This document shows positions 1 through 13,600 of a DNA stretch of 64,000 nucleotides, one piece after another. A program made the position numbers and the translations under genes. Every line of letters begins with the position of its first letter. The stretch's first letter is position 1. The notes below the pieces were generated by a model. The model was not told where the DNA came from, made no database searches, and was given only the letters and a program-made list of their open reading frames with translations. The stretch is taken from NCBI GenBank assembly GCA_963402885.1, contig OY727098.1:17904717-17968716 (forward strand), written 5' to 3'. Source of the DNA: Antedon bifida. Its lineage: Eukaryota; Echinodermata; Crinoidea; Comatulida; Antedonidae.

Positions 1-29
1 TTTACATGTTTTTGTCTCTTTTGTATTAG

Positions 30-1693
30 CTTACTGTTTCCACAACAGTTACTATACCTGCAAGGGCTTCAAGTGGTACACTAATTGAGATTGTCTTGCG
101 CTACGCTAGTCAAACTTTCATTTCTGTGGGTGTCTCCATCGCCCCAGATGAGCTGACATCCGGTGCTACTCAGATGGGCCAAGCTTCCATGGCCACCTGC
201 TTGGGGCAGTGGTGCTATGCCAGAGTTTTTAACATGGACACATCCAGAGGCTCATACTTTGATGTTCAACCTGGTGGTTGGACAGTGTCTGTCTTTGTGA
301 ACATTCAAGTGGAAGCAGTATTGTATTTGGTAAAGCTTGGTTCCCACTAGAACGTAACGCAAGGACGTAAACGCAACGCAAGCGTTTTAACCAATGACAA
401 GCGAAGTTACAGACAGTTAGCAATCACAAGCGAATAAGCCATCGCTTGTGATTGGTCAGTTCATTTGCGTTGCGTTGCGTCGCTAGTGGGAACCACGCTT
501 AAGTCATCGTAATAAGGCCATCGTAAGGTCAAGTTTTACATTTTTAAATAATCAAGAAATAGGAATTACTAGTATGGTAGGCCAAACATGCATTAAACAT
601 TAATGGAAAAGTAGCTGTAAATGCTTATTTCACCAGGATAAAGTATTGATAACCCCTAACGCTACAACCCTGCAGATAAATACCTAAATATCCTGAAATT
701 GATGTATTTAAATTGATTTTATTTTAGGATCAAGTTGTATTCATACCGGAAGAGTTTCTTAATCCTGTTGGCGTTCTGGATGCAGTCACTGCCTCACAGT
801 TTACCACAACATGCGATGTGCAAACTAATGATATGAGGTAAGTTATTTTTAGATTTTGATACTGTTATCAAATAAAATTAATGGAACTGAACATGTTACA
901 GGCTTATGCTTTAAAGTAGGCCTTAACAACTTGTTTTCTAGCAAGTTTTACAGAAAAATATTCGCCTTTTATGGAGCATGTCAAATTATTCAACTACTTT
1001 TTAACCTGTTTATACAATTATTTACCAAACCCTTTCTGAGTAGTCATATAGAAAGTTTATTACAATGACTGCCTCATAAACTCTACAATGAAAAAACTAT
1101 AATCATTTGTATTTTTGTATTTTGAACTACATGACCTCAATGTGATTTTCTAATGGATAAATAAAGATGACTTAGACATTTTTATTAAAAAATAAAAAAA
1201 TGTAACTGCAGTAGATTCCTTAACTCATTGCTGTGTTGCAATGAAACTTTTAAGCTCTGTCTACACTATCAAACTAGTAATATGGTAGTGATATGCTCAA
1301 ATATGGTAGTGATGTGCCCAAATATGGTAGTGATATGACATCATCATGTCCATATATGGGCACTTCACATTTTTTCATGAAGTTTGATAGTGTAGAACAT
1401 AGTAACTGGAACATTTTTATAGACAGTACTACATTACTGAAAATGCAACCCAGCAGCAGTCAAAAGAAAGAATAAAAGAAATAAAATACATTCCATTCTT
1501 TTATACATGAAGTTTGTATTTTGAACGGAATTTTGTTTGATACACAGGATAAGATGAGTTACAAACATTTATTTTTAGTATTTTAATATTAAAATGCATT
1601 GTTCTTGATTTCAGACTTGGTACTGAAACAGAAGAATTTTGTTTAGATTCTGTCTTCATCATAACATCAACATACCTCAGCGGTAACATTCCG
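30..1693 (+). CDS. LAMA5: Laminin alpha: C-terminal part of domain IV (L4b-type globule)
   Basis: Exons 30-329, 728-837 and the start of 1615-1835. The peptide runs from LTVSTTVTIPARASSG through GQWCYARVF and VNIQVEAVLYL to VVFIPEEFLNP, then a Cys-containing tail just before the first EGF repeat. This matches the end of the large globular domain of alpha3/alpha5 chains, where a DYVxxxP-type strand precedes the EGF array. The exon start at 30 follows a TTAG acceptor; frame 0 is closed by a TAG at 27-29, within the intron. The donor after 329 (GTAAAG) overlaps the left end of an inverted-repeat element (333-500). Confidence 0.8.
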
Positions 1694-4600
1694 TGTAACT
1701 GTGATCTTTCCGGGAGTGTAAGCAATAACTGTGAGCCGTATGGCGGCCAATGCCCATGTCAACCAGGCGTGGGAGGACGTCAATGCGATGTATGCCTTCC
1801 GGAATTTTACGACTTTAGGAGTACAGGATGTAAAGGTACTTGCAATCAGCATTCATCTAATCTTTCAATATTATTTTACATTATTCATTATACTACTATC
1901 AATTATCATGCTTTTTATTGAGTTAAAAATTGGTTTTATATTATATCAAATATAGATCCGTATATCTATAATGTATTTTTTTCATTAACACTGCCTCAAA
2001 GTGTAGTGGTTTAAATTCAACATTCAACAACTTTATCTCCCAAGAGTCTCTTTGTGTGAAATATCTTCCACAAAAATTGTGCTCATTTGTCTCCTCCACA
2101 ACAACATGAACAGATTACAGTTATGATTTTCAATTTAGTTCTATGGGGAGAGTCTGAAACCACTACTATCAACTCATGAGGTTGTCTTAAGTAATCACAT
2201 GGTCTTTTTTTACAAATTAATTTATACCATGAAACCATTCACCATAATGTTTTATATTGTTTATAAGGTTTGCATGGCGAAATCAAATGTTGATATAAAT
2301 TTTGCGGTACACCACGTATATTAGTTCTGAAAAGAAATGTTGAGTTTATCGACGTTTTCGATCAATATTCAATTCAATTCAATTCAATTCAATTCAAAGC
2401 AACATTTATTTTCTCCTTTCATATACAAAACAGATTTCAATGAACAATATATATGTAAACAAAATTTCGAAAGAAGAAGGTACACGCCCAGAAAGATGAA
2501 AAACACATCCTGTGGAGGACGTACCTATTACAGACACAGACAATGAATGAATATGCTTGATCGTCCTCAGGAGTGAGGTTTCAGAACTAATATATGTGGT
2601 GTACCGCAAAATTTTTATCACCATAAGGTTTTAGTCGTACAAAACTAAACTTGCCAGAAGTATATTTCGTTTGTGTAATGTATGTTATGATTTATTCTTA
2701 CAGCATGCGCTTGCTACAGTGATGACAAAGTATGTGACTCGTTGACTGGACAGTGTGAATGCCCAACTAACACTGTAGGCCGACAGTGTGATCGATGCAT
2801 TACCTATGCTTGGGGCCTGAACAGTACAACTGGCTGTAAGGTATGTGTTATGAAAGTAGGACCAGTGCAAAATTCATGTTTATAAACAAAATTATGCATC
2901 TCTAGTACACAAACTAAATAAAGGAGGTATAAATGCTTCAACAAAGTTTTAGTGGTTTTTAGGTCCAGACAATAAATTGATTGACATAACCTACCTTGTT
3001 TCCAGGTCGTCCCTTGATTCTTTTGACTGAACAGTAAATTGGATAATTCACTGTAGCTAATTGTTCACACTTTGGCATTGTATCTTACTGCTGTAGAAGA
3101 CTTTCTTAAGCCTTGTCTACACTATCAAACTTTATGTGACAACAAAATGTGATGTGCCCATATATGGACATGATGATGTCATATCACTACCATATTTAAA
3201 CATATCACTACCATATTATTTGAGCACATGACACATTTTTGTCAAACTAGTTTGACAGTGTAGACAGAGCTTTAGGTTTTGCAACAATGCCAAGTGTTCT
3301 TCTTAACATTGTATTAACAATAAATATAAAGAATGATCTTAATAAAACCATTTTCAGATGTGTAACTGTAATCCTGAGGGATCTGTAAGTCTTCAATGCA
3401 ACTCTCTTGATGGTAGCTGCTTCTGTCATCCTGGAATAGGACAAGACAAATGTACGGAATGTATCGATGGATTCCATACTCTTAGCGACGATGGGTGTAC
3501 AAGCTGTAAATGCGATTTAGCAGGAAGTTACAATAGTACATGCAATGTTACGACTGGACAGTGTATTTGCAAGGAAAACACAGAAGGGCTGCTGTGTGAG
3601 ACATGCTCTGCATCTTCATTTCATAAAGCTGAGATGTATGCTACAGGTTGCCTTGACTGTGTGTGTATGGGTATCACTTCTGAGTGCTCTAGCAGTTTCT
3701 GGAAAAATGCTTTGGTAAGTTATAGCTATAGTCCACAAATGATGGTATATTGCGCCTTGACTGTGTGTGTATGGGTATCACTTCTGAGTGTACTAGCAGT
3801 TTCTGGAAAAATGCTTTGGTAAGTTATAGCTATAGTCCACAAATGATGGTATATTGCGCCTTGACTGCGTGTGTATGAGTATCACTTCTGAGTGTACTAG
3901 CAGTTTCTGGAAAAATGCTTTGGTAAGTTATAGCTAGTTCACAAATGATGGTATATTGGTGGCTATCCCATTGGCCAGGCCAGATTCTACTCTGACTATG
4001 ACTATGATTTTATATTTTCTTCTTGCGTCATGTTTGTTTAATTTGTTGATTTGTATTATATTTGTAAAATGTATCTTTTGCCTAAATAAATAAATAAATA
4101 ATAATAATATTGTTATTATAGTTCGGAATACCAACAGAAAAAGCTGATTTATGGCAAGTGACGAGCAGCAACAATGCTCAGGAATTGTATAGAGAACAAC
4201 CAATAGCAACATTACAAAAGGGTGACAACTACTTATCTGTTGACATAACTGATGCGAGCGATGTATACTGGCAACCAATTGGAGGCACCTTGAGTGAAAA
4301 CCTGCTCTACTTGTATGGAAATGAGGTTCGCTTCATTCTTTACTATGAAGCCTCATCCAGTCTAGCAAGCCCTATTGCTGAACCTAAAGCGATCCTGTCG
4401 GTAAGATGATATTATTTATTATTATTGTAATTATTTATACTGCGTGACCTCTTCAGTGGCTGTAAGAAAAGATGTACTAGGTTCTTAAAAGTGCACATGA
4501 TTTATAGTCCTTACCTGTGAAGACTCGTTTTACCACCAGAGCCAAGAAGCGAGTCAGCCGCGAACCCTTTCTGTTGTTATGGCAAGTGTCACCACTACGT

Positions 4601-7600
4601 TTCCACTGTCTTAACCGCTTGGGCTACTCACATAACTTTATGAATAGTGTATTAGTTTTACAAATACAAAGCCCCCTCTTTGCTGCACTGACAGAGTCCA
4701 AGAGAATACAGAGCATTACTTTTGAAGACAGATTGAAGATAAGGATGAAAGAAGCAAATTTAGTGTAGACATTTAAAATAAAACATTATTCCATTTGTCA
4801 TAGGGTTTAGGAAACACGTATACATACACATTGAATCCTGTACTGAATGCCACATTTACCCCTGTCACAATTCAAATGCAAGAAACATATTGGAGAACGG
4901 CAATTGATAATTTTGAAATCTCAAGACAAGATTTTATAAAGACTTTGAGTAAAGTAGACTATTTCCTAATACCAGCCACACTCTTCTTTGATCAACACAT
5001 TTCCAGGTAAGATGATACTTGTAAAACTCTGTCTGCGCTATCAAATTAGTTTGATTAAAAAGTGTGATGTGCCCAAATATGGTATAATATGCTTAAATAT
5101 TGTAGTGATATGACATCATCATGTCCATATATGGGCACATCACATTTTTTTGGCACATAAAGTTTGATAGTGTAGACAGAGCTCTAGGAAGCTTTTTATT
5201 GTAACGACCTAAGTCCTATTTATGTTATGTTAATTCATTCAGGACATCACTCAATTCCTCGACACAGTTTTGTTAGATTCTAGCTCCAGATGATTACCTA
5301 TGTATATTGTGTCAAAGGTCGTCTGAAACTCCCAATTGTAAACATAAACAACATGTTCACTTTGAAATTTCTGAAGCAGCACATTGTTAATAGAGTATAA
5401 TCACATGCCCAACACCTAGGCTGAATTCAGTCTCAACTAAATCCATTGTGAATGCAATCCAAGTATATTTCCACCCCCTGCTAAAATCAGTGATAAAAAG
5501 TTGTTTACTCAAAAATATGTTTATTTGTATTGTATTAAAGCATTGGAGCAGTTTACTATGAAGAGGCAACCCCTCCAGGGTCTGAATTTTATGATCCACG
5601 CGCTGCCACTGCGCTAGCTATTGAAGATTGTAACTGTGGAACCGGCTATGTTGGCCTATCATGTGAGGTAAAAGCCTTATTTTATTGTTTTTTTAATAGT
5701 TGTAATTTACAGTAATAAATCGCATAAACTTATTCTTGCGCTGCATATTTTCCTCAAATTTGTTATTTACCTCCACCAATGAGGTACAGTATATGTAATC
5801 GATCGCATGTGTCTGTTTGTTTGTTAGCAGGATTACTTGAAAAGTTATTGCAAGATCTTTACCAAAATGAAAATAGAGATAGATATGTGATCAAGGATCA
5901 CTCCATTAAATTTTGGAGGCAATCCGGACCACGGTCCCAATTCCGGGATCACCCGTATTTTATGTAAGAAAATTGTACAGTAGGAATAGGTATGCACTCT
6001 CGGAGTTATTTTATTTATAGTATATTTATATTTTAATTATAGGAATGTGCACCAGAATATTACCGTACAAATGTAACAGATCATCCATACTTTGGAGAGT
6101 GTATTCCATGTACATGTTATGGACATAGTGATTCTTGTGATCCTAACACTGGACAATGTATGGATTGTCAACATAATACTACAGGTATGTAAAAATAAAT
6201 ATTTCATTCATTAAAAATACAGTATCGCATACAAATATTTTGTTTAAAAGATGATTGTTCCCCCAAAAACATGAAAAATAAAGATTTTAAAAAAAATCAG
6301 ACTTTGAATAGATTGTTTTGTAGTTTTAATAGAGTTAATCACTTCTGTTGAAAAGAAAACTCACTTTTCAATCAAAAAAATTACAAAATAAATGGTTAAA
6401 TTCAACCAAAAACCCATTGGCTGGCAGCCAATTTGACTATTTTTTTGCTTTAAATTACAGTTTTTTAGGTAAATACATTTGTTTTTTCGATCCAATTTTT
6501 GGTCAAAGTGGATAACAATTAGGTGACATTAAAATGGCGTATTCAACAAAAAAATTATTTGTCACATTGAGATTATAAATAAATTTCTAAAAAAGAACCG
6601 TTAAACTGCTCAGTTCCGTTTCTTATAAAAATTTGTAAATTTAAAATGTGGTAAACACTTCATTTGTGACATATTTCTTTTAGGTATTAACTGTGAAATA
6701 TGTGCAAACGGTACTTATGGTAATGCATTGGCTGGAACTGCAGATGACTGCATGGATTGCCCTTGCGGGGAACCAAAAGCGTTTGATTCACGCTGCGAAG
6801 AAATAGAGGGCGTTGTCACATGTTTGAGTTGTCTGCCAGGGCATGTGGGACCACTGTGTGATTCGTAAGTTATTCAAGACCTGCAATAAAAGTTACATAA
6901 ACTCAAACCTCTTTCTCACAACTGTATGAATTCCATCTGAAGTGGTGAAACAAGAAATAACATTTTAATTTATTTCTTTCTTAATTTTTAGTAGTCTTTG
7001 AGAACAGTTCCTATATACACTGTATTCAAAGCTGGTAACATTGTTACTGATGTTTTATGTTTCTTTTCCTTTCTGTTAAGCTCTGTCTACACTATCAAAC
7101 TAGATTGACAAACATTTTGATGTGCCCATATATGGACATGATGATGTCATATCACTACCATATTTAGATATATCACTACCAAATTTAAACAATCTGTGCA
7201 TCTATTGGTTTTATACAGTACAACATGTCCTTTCATAAAGTAGGGAAAGCTCAATGAATTTGCTATAAGCAGATAATAATGTGCCCATATATGGACATGA
7301 TGATGTCATATCACTACCATATTTGGGTATATCACCACCATATTTAAACAGTGTAATCAGTGCATCTATTGGTTTTTATACAGTACAACATGTCCTTTTA
7401 CAAAGTAGGGAAAGCTCAATGAATTTAGTATAAGCAGATAATAAAGTTAGTAAAGGTCTATACATATACAGGCAATGAATTGGAAATTTAGTAATATCCC
7501 AAACAAATAAATTTATCATTGGATTCAGATTAAAAATAGGTTATTGATGTTATAAAAATAATTACACCATTTTCTTTTCTTTCTTATCTAGTTGTGACCT

Positions 7601-10600
7601 CTTCTATTTTGGAGAGCCAGAACTAGAAGAAGGATTTTGCGAAGAATGCAATTGTAGTGGAAATGCATTGGAGTGTGACATAAGGTCAGGTCAGTGTATA
7701 GAATGCCAATTTCGAAGCACTGGATTTAACTGCGAACGTTGTGAGAACACAACCTATGGAGATTCAAGCATGCAGAATTGTGATGGTAGGTAGATAATTA
7801 TGAATGTTGATAATCTGTATTATTTATGGAGACAGTAATGGTTTAATGGTAAGGACTTGGACTAGTATGTCAGAGGCATAGGTTCGAGACCGGTCTGTGC
7901 CATACATTGCTTGTATCCTTAGACAAGAAGCTATACTCCATTTAGATGGAACCTAAAGCTGTTGGTCATGCGTACATAATATGCAGATGCGCGCAATAAA
8001 GAACTAGTCAAAAAGATAATATTATCGTCTCCTGGTGTGCTCGTCATACAGTAGGGGCTGCTTAGGGTACATAGAGAGCCTTAATTTGCATTTTCAAGTT
8101 AAACTGGGTTAAATTCAATTCTTATTAGAAAATGTATATTAGACATCTTTTAGTATAAATATACAACTGTAATTTTTTTAGATTGTAACTGTCATGTTCT
8201 CGGCTCGTTAAACCCTATCTGCAATCATCGCTCTGGCCAGTGTCCTTGCAAGTATGGTGTTGGAACTCTCACTTGTTCTCAATGCCTAGAAAACTTTTAC
8301 GGTTTTGGTTTGATTGATGGATGCATTGATTGCGATTGCCATGAACTTGGTTCGACCTCGTTGCAATGTAACGAACAAGGGCTGTGCACTTGCTTTGGTG
8401 GAGCTGTTGGGGACAAATGTGATGTATGTTCTATGGGATATTTTGGCCTTCCGGAACAATCATGTGAATGTGAGTAAATTAATTTCAGTTAATTCATTTC
8501 ACTCGGCTTCCAAAATACCAGTGGTCATTCTTGACCAATTTTTCGATTAGCGAAAGTTATTTGTTGGCTCCTTTTCACATAATGTACTGTATGTATATGT
8601 GAATAAAGTAGAATGTATTGAATGTATAGATAAACATTGATTTCATTAAAACAGTAAAGTGTATTCAAATGTAGTATTATATTTAATTTAAAAAAAACAA
8701 TTTTTTTAAAGTATATTCATCATACTGAAATTATACAATTTTTGCAGCTTGTGTTTGTGACTCTGTTGGCACAGTTGGAGGATCTGCTGCTATCTGTGAC
8801 ATCATCGATGGACAATGTCCTTGCCAACCAGGTGTTGGAAATCGTGTCTGTGATCGTTGTCTTCCAACCTGGATCAATTTTGGACCTACAGGATGTGATA
8901 GTAAGAACCTTTGTTTGCTTTTTTCTTTCCTTATAATTTTCATTGATTCAATTGGAGAATTTACTAAAACTTATTTTTATATTTCTTATCAGCTTCTGTG
9001 GTTTAGCAATTCAGCTTTATATAGTCATATGAATGATGATATGAAGCATTTTAGATTGTAAAACTTTGCCATCATTTGACTGTTCAAAATTGAATCATCT
9101 AAAAACAATCATAAGGAAGCATTAATAGGATCCTGAATTCATTTACAACCTTTTTTCAACAATTCCTGGGTTAGTTGCCCTGGGTGTAGTTGTACAGATG
9201 GTGTAGTTTCCCTGGGTGTAGTTGTCCAGGTGGTGTAATTGCCCTGGGTATAGTTGTCCAGGTGGTGTAGTTGCCCTGAGTGTAGTTGTCCATGTGTTGT
9301 AATTGCCCTGGGTGTAGTTGTACAGATGGTGTAGTTGCCCTGGGTGTAGTTGTTCAGGTGGTGTAATTGCCCTGGGTGTAGTTGTTCAGATGGTGTAGTT
9401 GCCCTGGGTGTAGTTGTTCAGGTGGTGTAATTGCCCTGGGTGTGGTTGTACAGATGGTGTAGTTTCCCTGGGTGTAGTTGTACATGTGGTGTAGTTGAAC
9501 AGGTGGTGTAGTTGCCCTGGGTCTAGTTGTACAGGTGGTCTAGTTGCCCTGGGTCTAGTTGTACAGGTGGTGTAGTTGCCCTGGGTCTAGTTGTACAGGT
9601 GGTGTAGTTGCCCTGAGTGTAGTTGTACAGGTGGTGTAGTTGCCCTGGGTCTAGTTGTACAGGTGGTGGAATTTATCCTTGGTTGTAGTAATTGTTTTCA
9701 AGTTTTCTTAGCTATCACTGTTTTTACCTTTTTCCAACAGAATGTGATCAATGTGTTGATACTCTATATGCATCACTTCTTAACCTGGATGAAGTCTGGT
9801 TAGAGCTATGGTCAGTTGCCATACTTCTAGGAGAGTTACAAGATCTGGACAGAGAGCTACAGCCATTGTCTGTAGTGGTTAACGACACAGCATACATGCT
9901 ATCACAAACAATCCAGGCTTATGATCAGTTAAAACTGGATATTGAGAGTATAGATGAGGATGCTTACAGAGCAGAGGTTAATCAACTTAATTTAGAGGTA
10001 TGTATGAACAGAATATAATACTGAAATTTAGATTAATGTATCTTGTTTTGATATTTTCCAAATTTTATTCTAAACAGTGAAAACATTTTCCTCTGGTTTT
10101 GATTAATATATTGATGTAGTTCATTGATTGTAAACAATTACATTTATTCTAAACAGTTCTCCCAGAGCAGGTTTGCCAGCAAGATTTGCCAGACTAAGGC
10201 TCTAACCGGTATTAAAAATGGTCTAAGAAAATTATACTTAACTAGTAGTGTAAATTAGGCCTACATAAAAAACATAGACCAAGAGCAATCAAAGGCTATA
10301 TGTTGTCAAAATACAATACTTTTTTTGTAATTTGTAGATTTGTTACATCTTTAGTACAGTATATCAATACTTTGGTACTTTGCTTAATTTGCCAGAACTG
10401 ATTTCTATATTAGGAGAACACTGATAAGTATGGTCTGAAATGCAACATACAGAATTAATTTTGTTTTTTGAAGGCAGTTTCAGAAACCTAATAACAAACA
10501 TGTTAATCAGGCCACAAACTTAATTTTAGCATTTTATGCACATACATTTAATCATTTTTTTTTTTGGATGTAATGTTTTTTTTTCTAGGCTGAAAATAAT

Positions 10601-13600
10601 TTAGCAGCAGCTTTAGCACTTGAAGGAATTCTTACAGTAAAATTGGAAGAAGTTCAACTACTTAAGGAAGAATCTGAACAGCTTTACAAAGATTCCCTGT
10701 CGACAGATCAGCTTCTTGATAACTATATAGCAATGATGGAATTGTGGAATGACACAAGTTATGAATACTATGCCGATGCACTGCTGCAGGCTGATGTCAT
10801 TAGCAGTGTGTCATTCATAGAAGATCAAGTATTAGTTGCCATGGAACTAGAACTCAGTCAGAATACATCAGTTTTAGCGGCCAACTTTTTTGGTCGCTCA
10901 ACTGCACAAGTAAGAAACAAATTTACTTAATCGCGCATTTCATAAGTTTAAAAAGTCGTATAGAGTTCCCATATAAAATTGATAATTATTTAAGAATTGA
11001 CTACCCTAAAAGAAAAATGCAAGAAGTATCCTCTATTCTTCAAACATTGTTTGTCAAACTAATTTGCACAATTTCCTTCCAAAAGATATCTAGTCTAGTC
11101 TGTTTTTTATGGAATAATATACTACAGTTATGTGACATTAAGTAATTTAGTTTTCATACAGTATTGAACAAATGTTTGTATTTATACTTACATTAAAGCT
11201 TATATTTAAAGATTATTATTTAATAATTTGTGTTTTTTTTCTTTAGGGACAACGTGTGAATACATTGCAATCATCTATTCGTAGTACAGATGCAACTCTA
11301 AGGGGAATACAGGCAACTGTGGATGAGACTCATGGTATTTTGGATGGTGTTGATGTCACTCTCGGACAAGTTGATAATATATTAAACTCAACTGAGGTAT
11401 GAATGCAAACATTCAACATACAAGCATAAAGCTCTGTCTACACTATCAAACTTTATTTGGGCATATCCCTACCATATTTGGGTACATCACACTTTTTTTG
11501 TCAAACTAGATTGATAGTGTAGTTTTAGGAAGAAGTTTAAGTGTATGCATAGATTAAGAAAGAGCACTTATCACACACAAATAGAATGAAATATTGAGAT
11601 GTGCTTACCAAATTGAAAAATGTTGTTTACCTTTATTTTTTTCCCTGAATCTTATATAATCCAAATTGTACCCTCGATATGTTCAATCTCATGATTTTCA
11701 TTCCTCTCACAAATCATTTATTTCATGTTTCCGCACTAAATAGTGGACACACTTTTAAATCTTTATTTATTTTTATACCTGATTATAAACTGTTGATGCA
11801 TTCCATTTTCATTTAAATTGAATTAAAATGATTTTGTTTCAGTACCAAATAAGATATTCAGATAGCATTGTAGAAAGCATTATAATGACGTTATCACTTG
11901 TAGACGGATCATTAAACAGCGCAGTTACATCATTGAGTGCTGGTGATTCTGACTTGGTGGCAATCTCTTTGATAAGGGATGGCGCACCAACTGGATTTAC
12001 AGGAATCCCTATTGATCAAAGTATAAATCAATATTGTAAGCAATATCAATCATTTTCGCAATTTTTGAAAGCACACCTACAATAGCCTAGATCTTGTATT
12101 GGCCAATATTATTGTTTGTTAGCCATACTCATTTTAAGCCATCCTTGACTAGTTTCAGTTGACATATGCATTGCCTTTGAGTGGGAGAGACCAGCAATTT
12201 ATGTGCTTCGTATATATTTTTTTATTCATTGTACTTTTTAGTAATATTAAATAATTAGAATGAATGAACAATGATTATTGTTTGATTTCTATAGAAATAC
12301 AACTTTAAATCTCATTTACATGAGTTTGTTCATAAAGTGGACAGAGCTTAGGCATTGTATTTTGTGAAATAATGTTAAAGTTCAGATGTACGTGTTCCAC
12401 TGAAAAACAATTTTAGTACTATAAATATTTTTTCCATTTTATTTGGCCCTCAATTAGTTTTATTTTTATTAATTTATTTTTATTTTATGTCTTTAGGCAC
12501 ATGTGGCCAAGGATTACTAAAAGTAAATTAATCACTGTACTATCAGATAGGTGGTAATCCCTCTGATACAGGGGCTATTTTGGTAACCCCCTACTTGTCT
12601 CGAATTATGAACTGAGTTCTTTAAAGTGCTATAGTTTCTTTAGGGGTGTCTTTCATTTTGTAGCCCGTGTTTTGATATTCCTTCTGTGTTCTATACTTAA
12701 AAGTCATTATTAAAACTTTCGTCTCTAGCAATTAATGGATGGACATCTGCAATGGTTGCAACCGAATTTGCACTCGGTGACCTTCAAGATCGGCAAACAA
12801 CAACTGAACAGTTTGTCCTTTTGGCTGAAAACACTGCATTTACGTTAGCAAACACGGCACAAGATACGGTCACGTATGTTATGAATTTTTTAATACTCAT
12901 TAGGCTGAACCGCAAAGAGCCCATAACACAATTGATCTCCTGTTAATCTAAAACGTGTAGCATTTCGAAAGGCAGTGTGGGGTATGGAATATGAGCCAAT
13001 GAGAGCCATCATTTTATGCCAATGAAGTAGCGCACTCTCAATATTTTAGAAACTTAAGGCCCTATATATACTATGAGAGGAGATAAGATGATTTTTGGAA
13101 TTTGGAATATTTTCACCCAGGGCTCATGCACACATTTTGTATTCTCATATGAACTAATTATGAATTAATAATAATAGTTTAGCTTTCTAGTCTGGTGAGG
13201 GTGCTGTCAATTGACGTCAGCCAGTGTGACCTTATAACTCTGTACTTCTGATAGAGTAGTTAAAAAAATGGCAGACAGGAGATTCGTATGCTATAAGTTC
13301 GTTACTTAAATGAACAAAGGGACCCCTTTGGAAACAAGCCTCTGGGCTTAAAGGGCCATCCCCTGCTTTCCATGCTTATTTTCTTGTCTAGTCTTGTATT
13401 TTTATATTTAATGTTTCTCTTTTTATTTCATTTACATTATACTGTTTTATTTATTTGTACTGTATTTGGAAAGCAATAAATATTACTTACTTACTTAAAG
13501 AGTATTTTTCTCAGATTTACTATATACCATTGAATGTTTACACTAAATTGATGTTTTCTGTAGGGTTTTTTCAGCTGCACAAGCTACTGGCCAGGAGGCA

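Noticed and set aside
3715-3822. Laminin exon extended to 3822
   Set aside because: The extra codons are the second copy of the 104-bp duplication read out of register; the first donor at 3714 alone keeps frame with the exon at 4122.
4517-4768. 83-codon open frame between laminin exons
   Set aside because: It overlaps a tRNA-like SINE fragment on the other strand and shows no laminin homology.
9173-9690. CRISPR-like regular repeat array
   Set aside because: The units are contiguous without unique spacers, lie in a eukaryotic intron and form a plain minisatellite.
12338-12352. Possible further MITE-A copy (GGACAGAGCTTAGG)
   Set aside because: Only a solo right-end remnant is visible; not enough to define an element.
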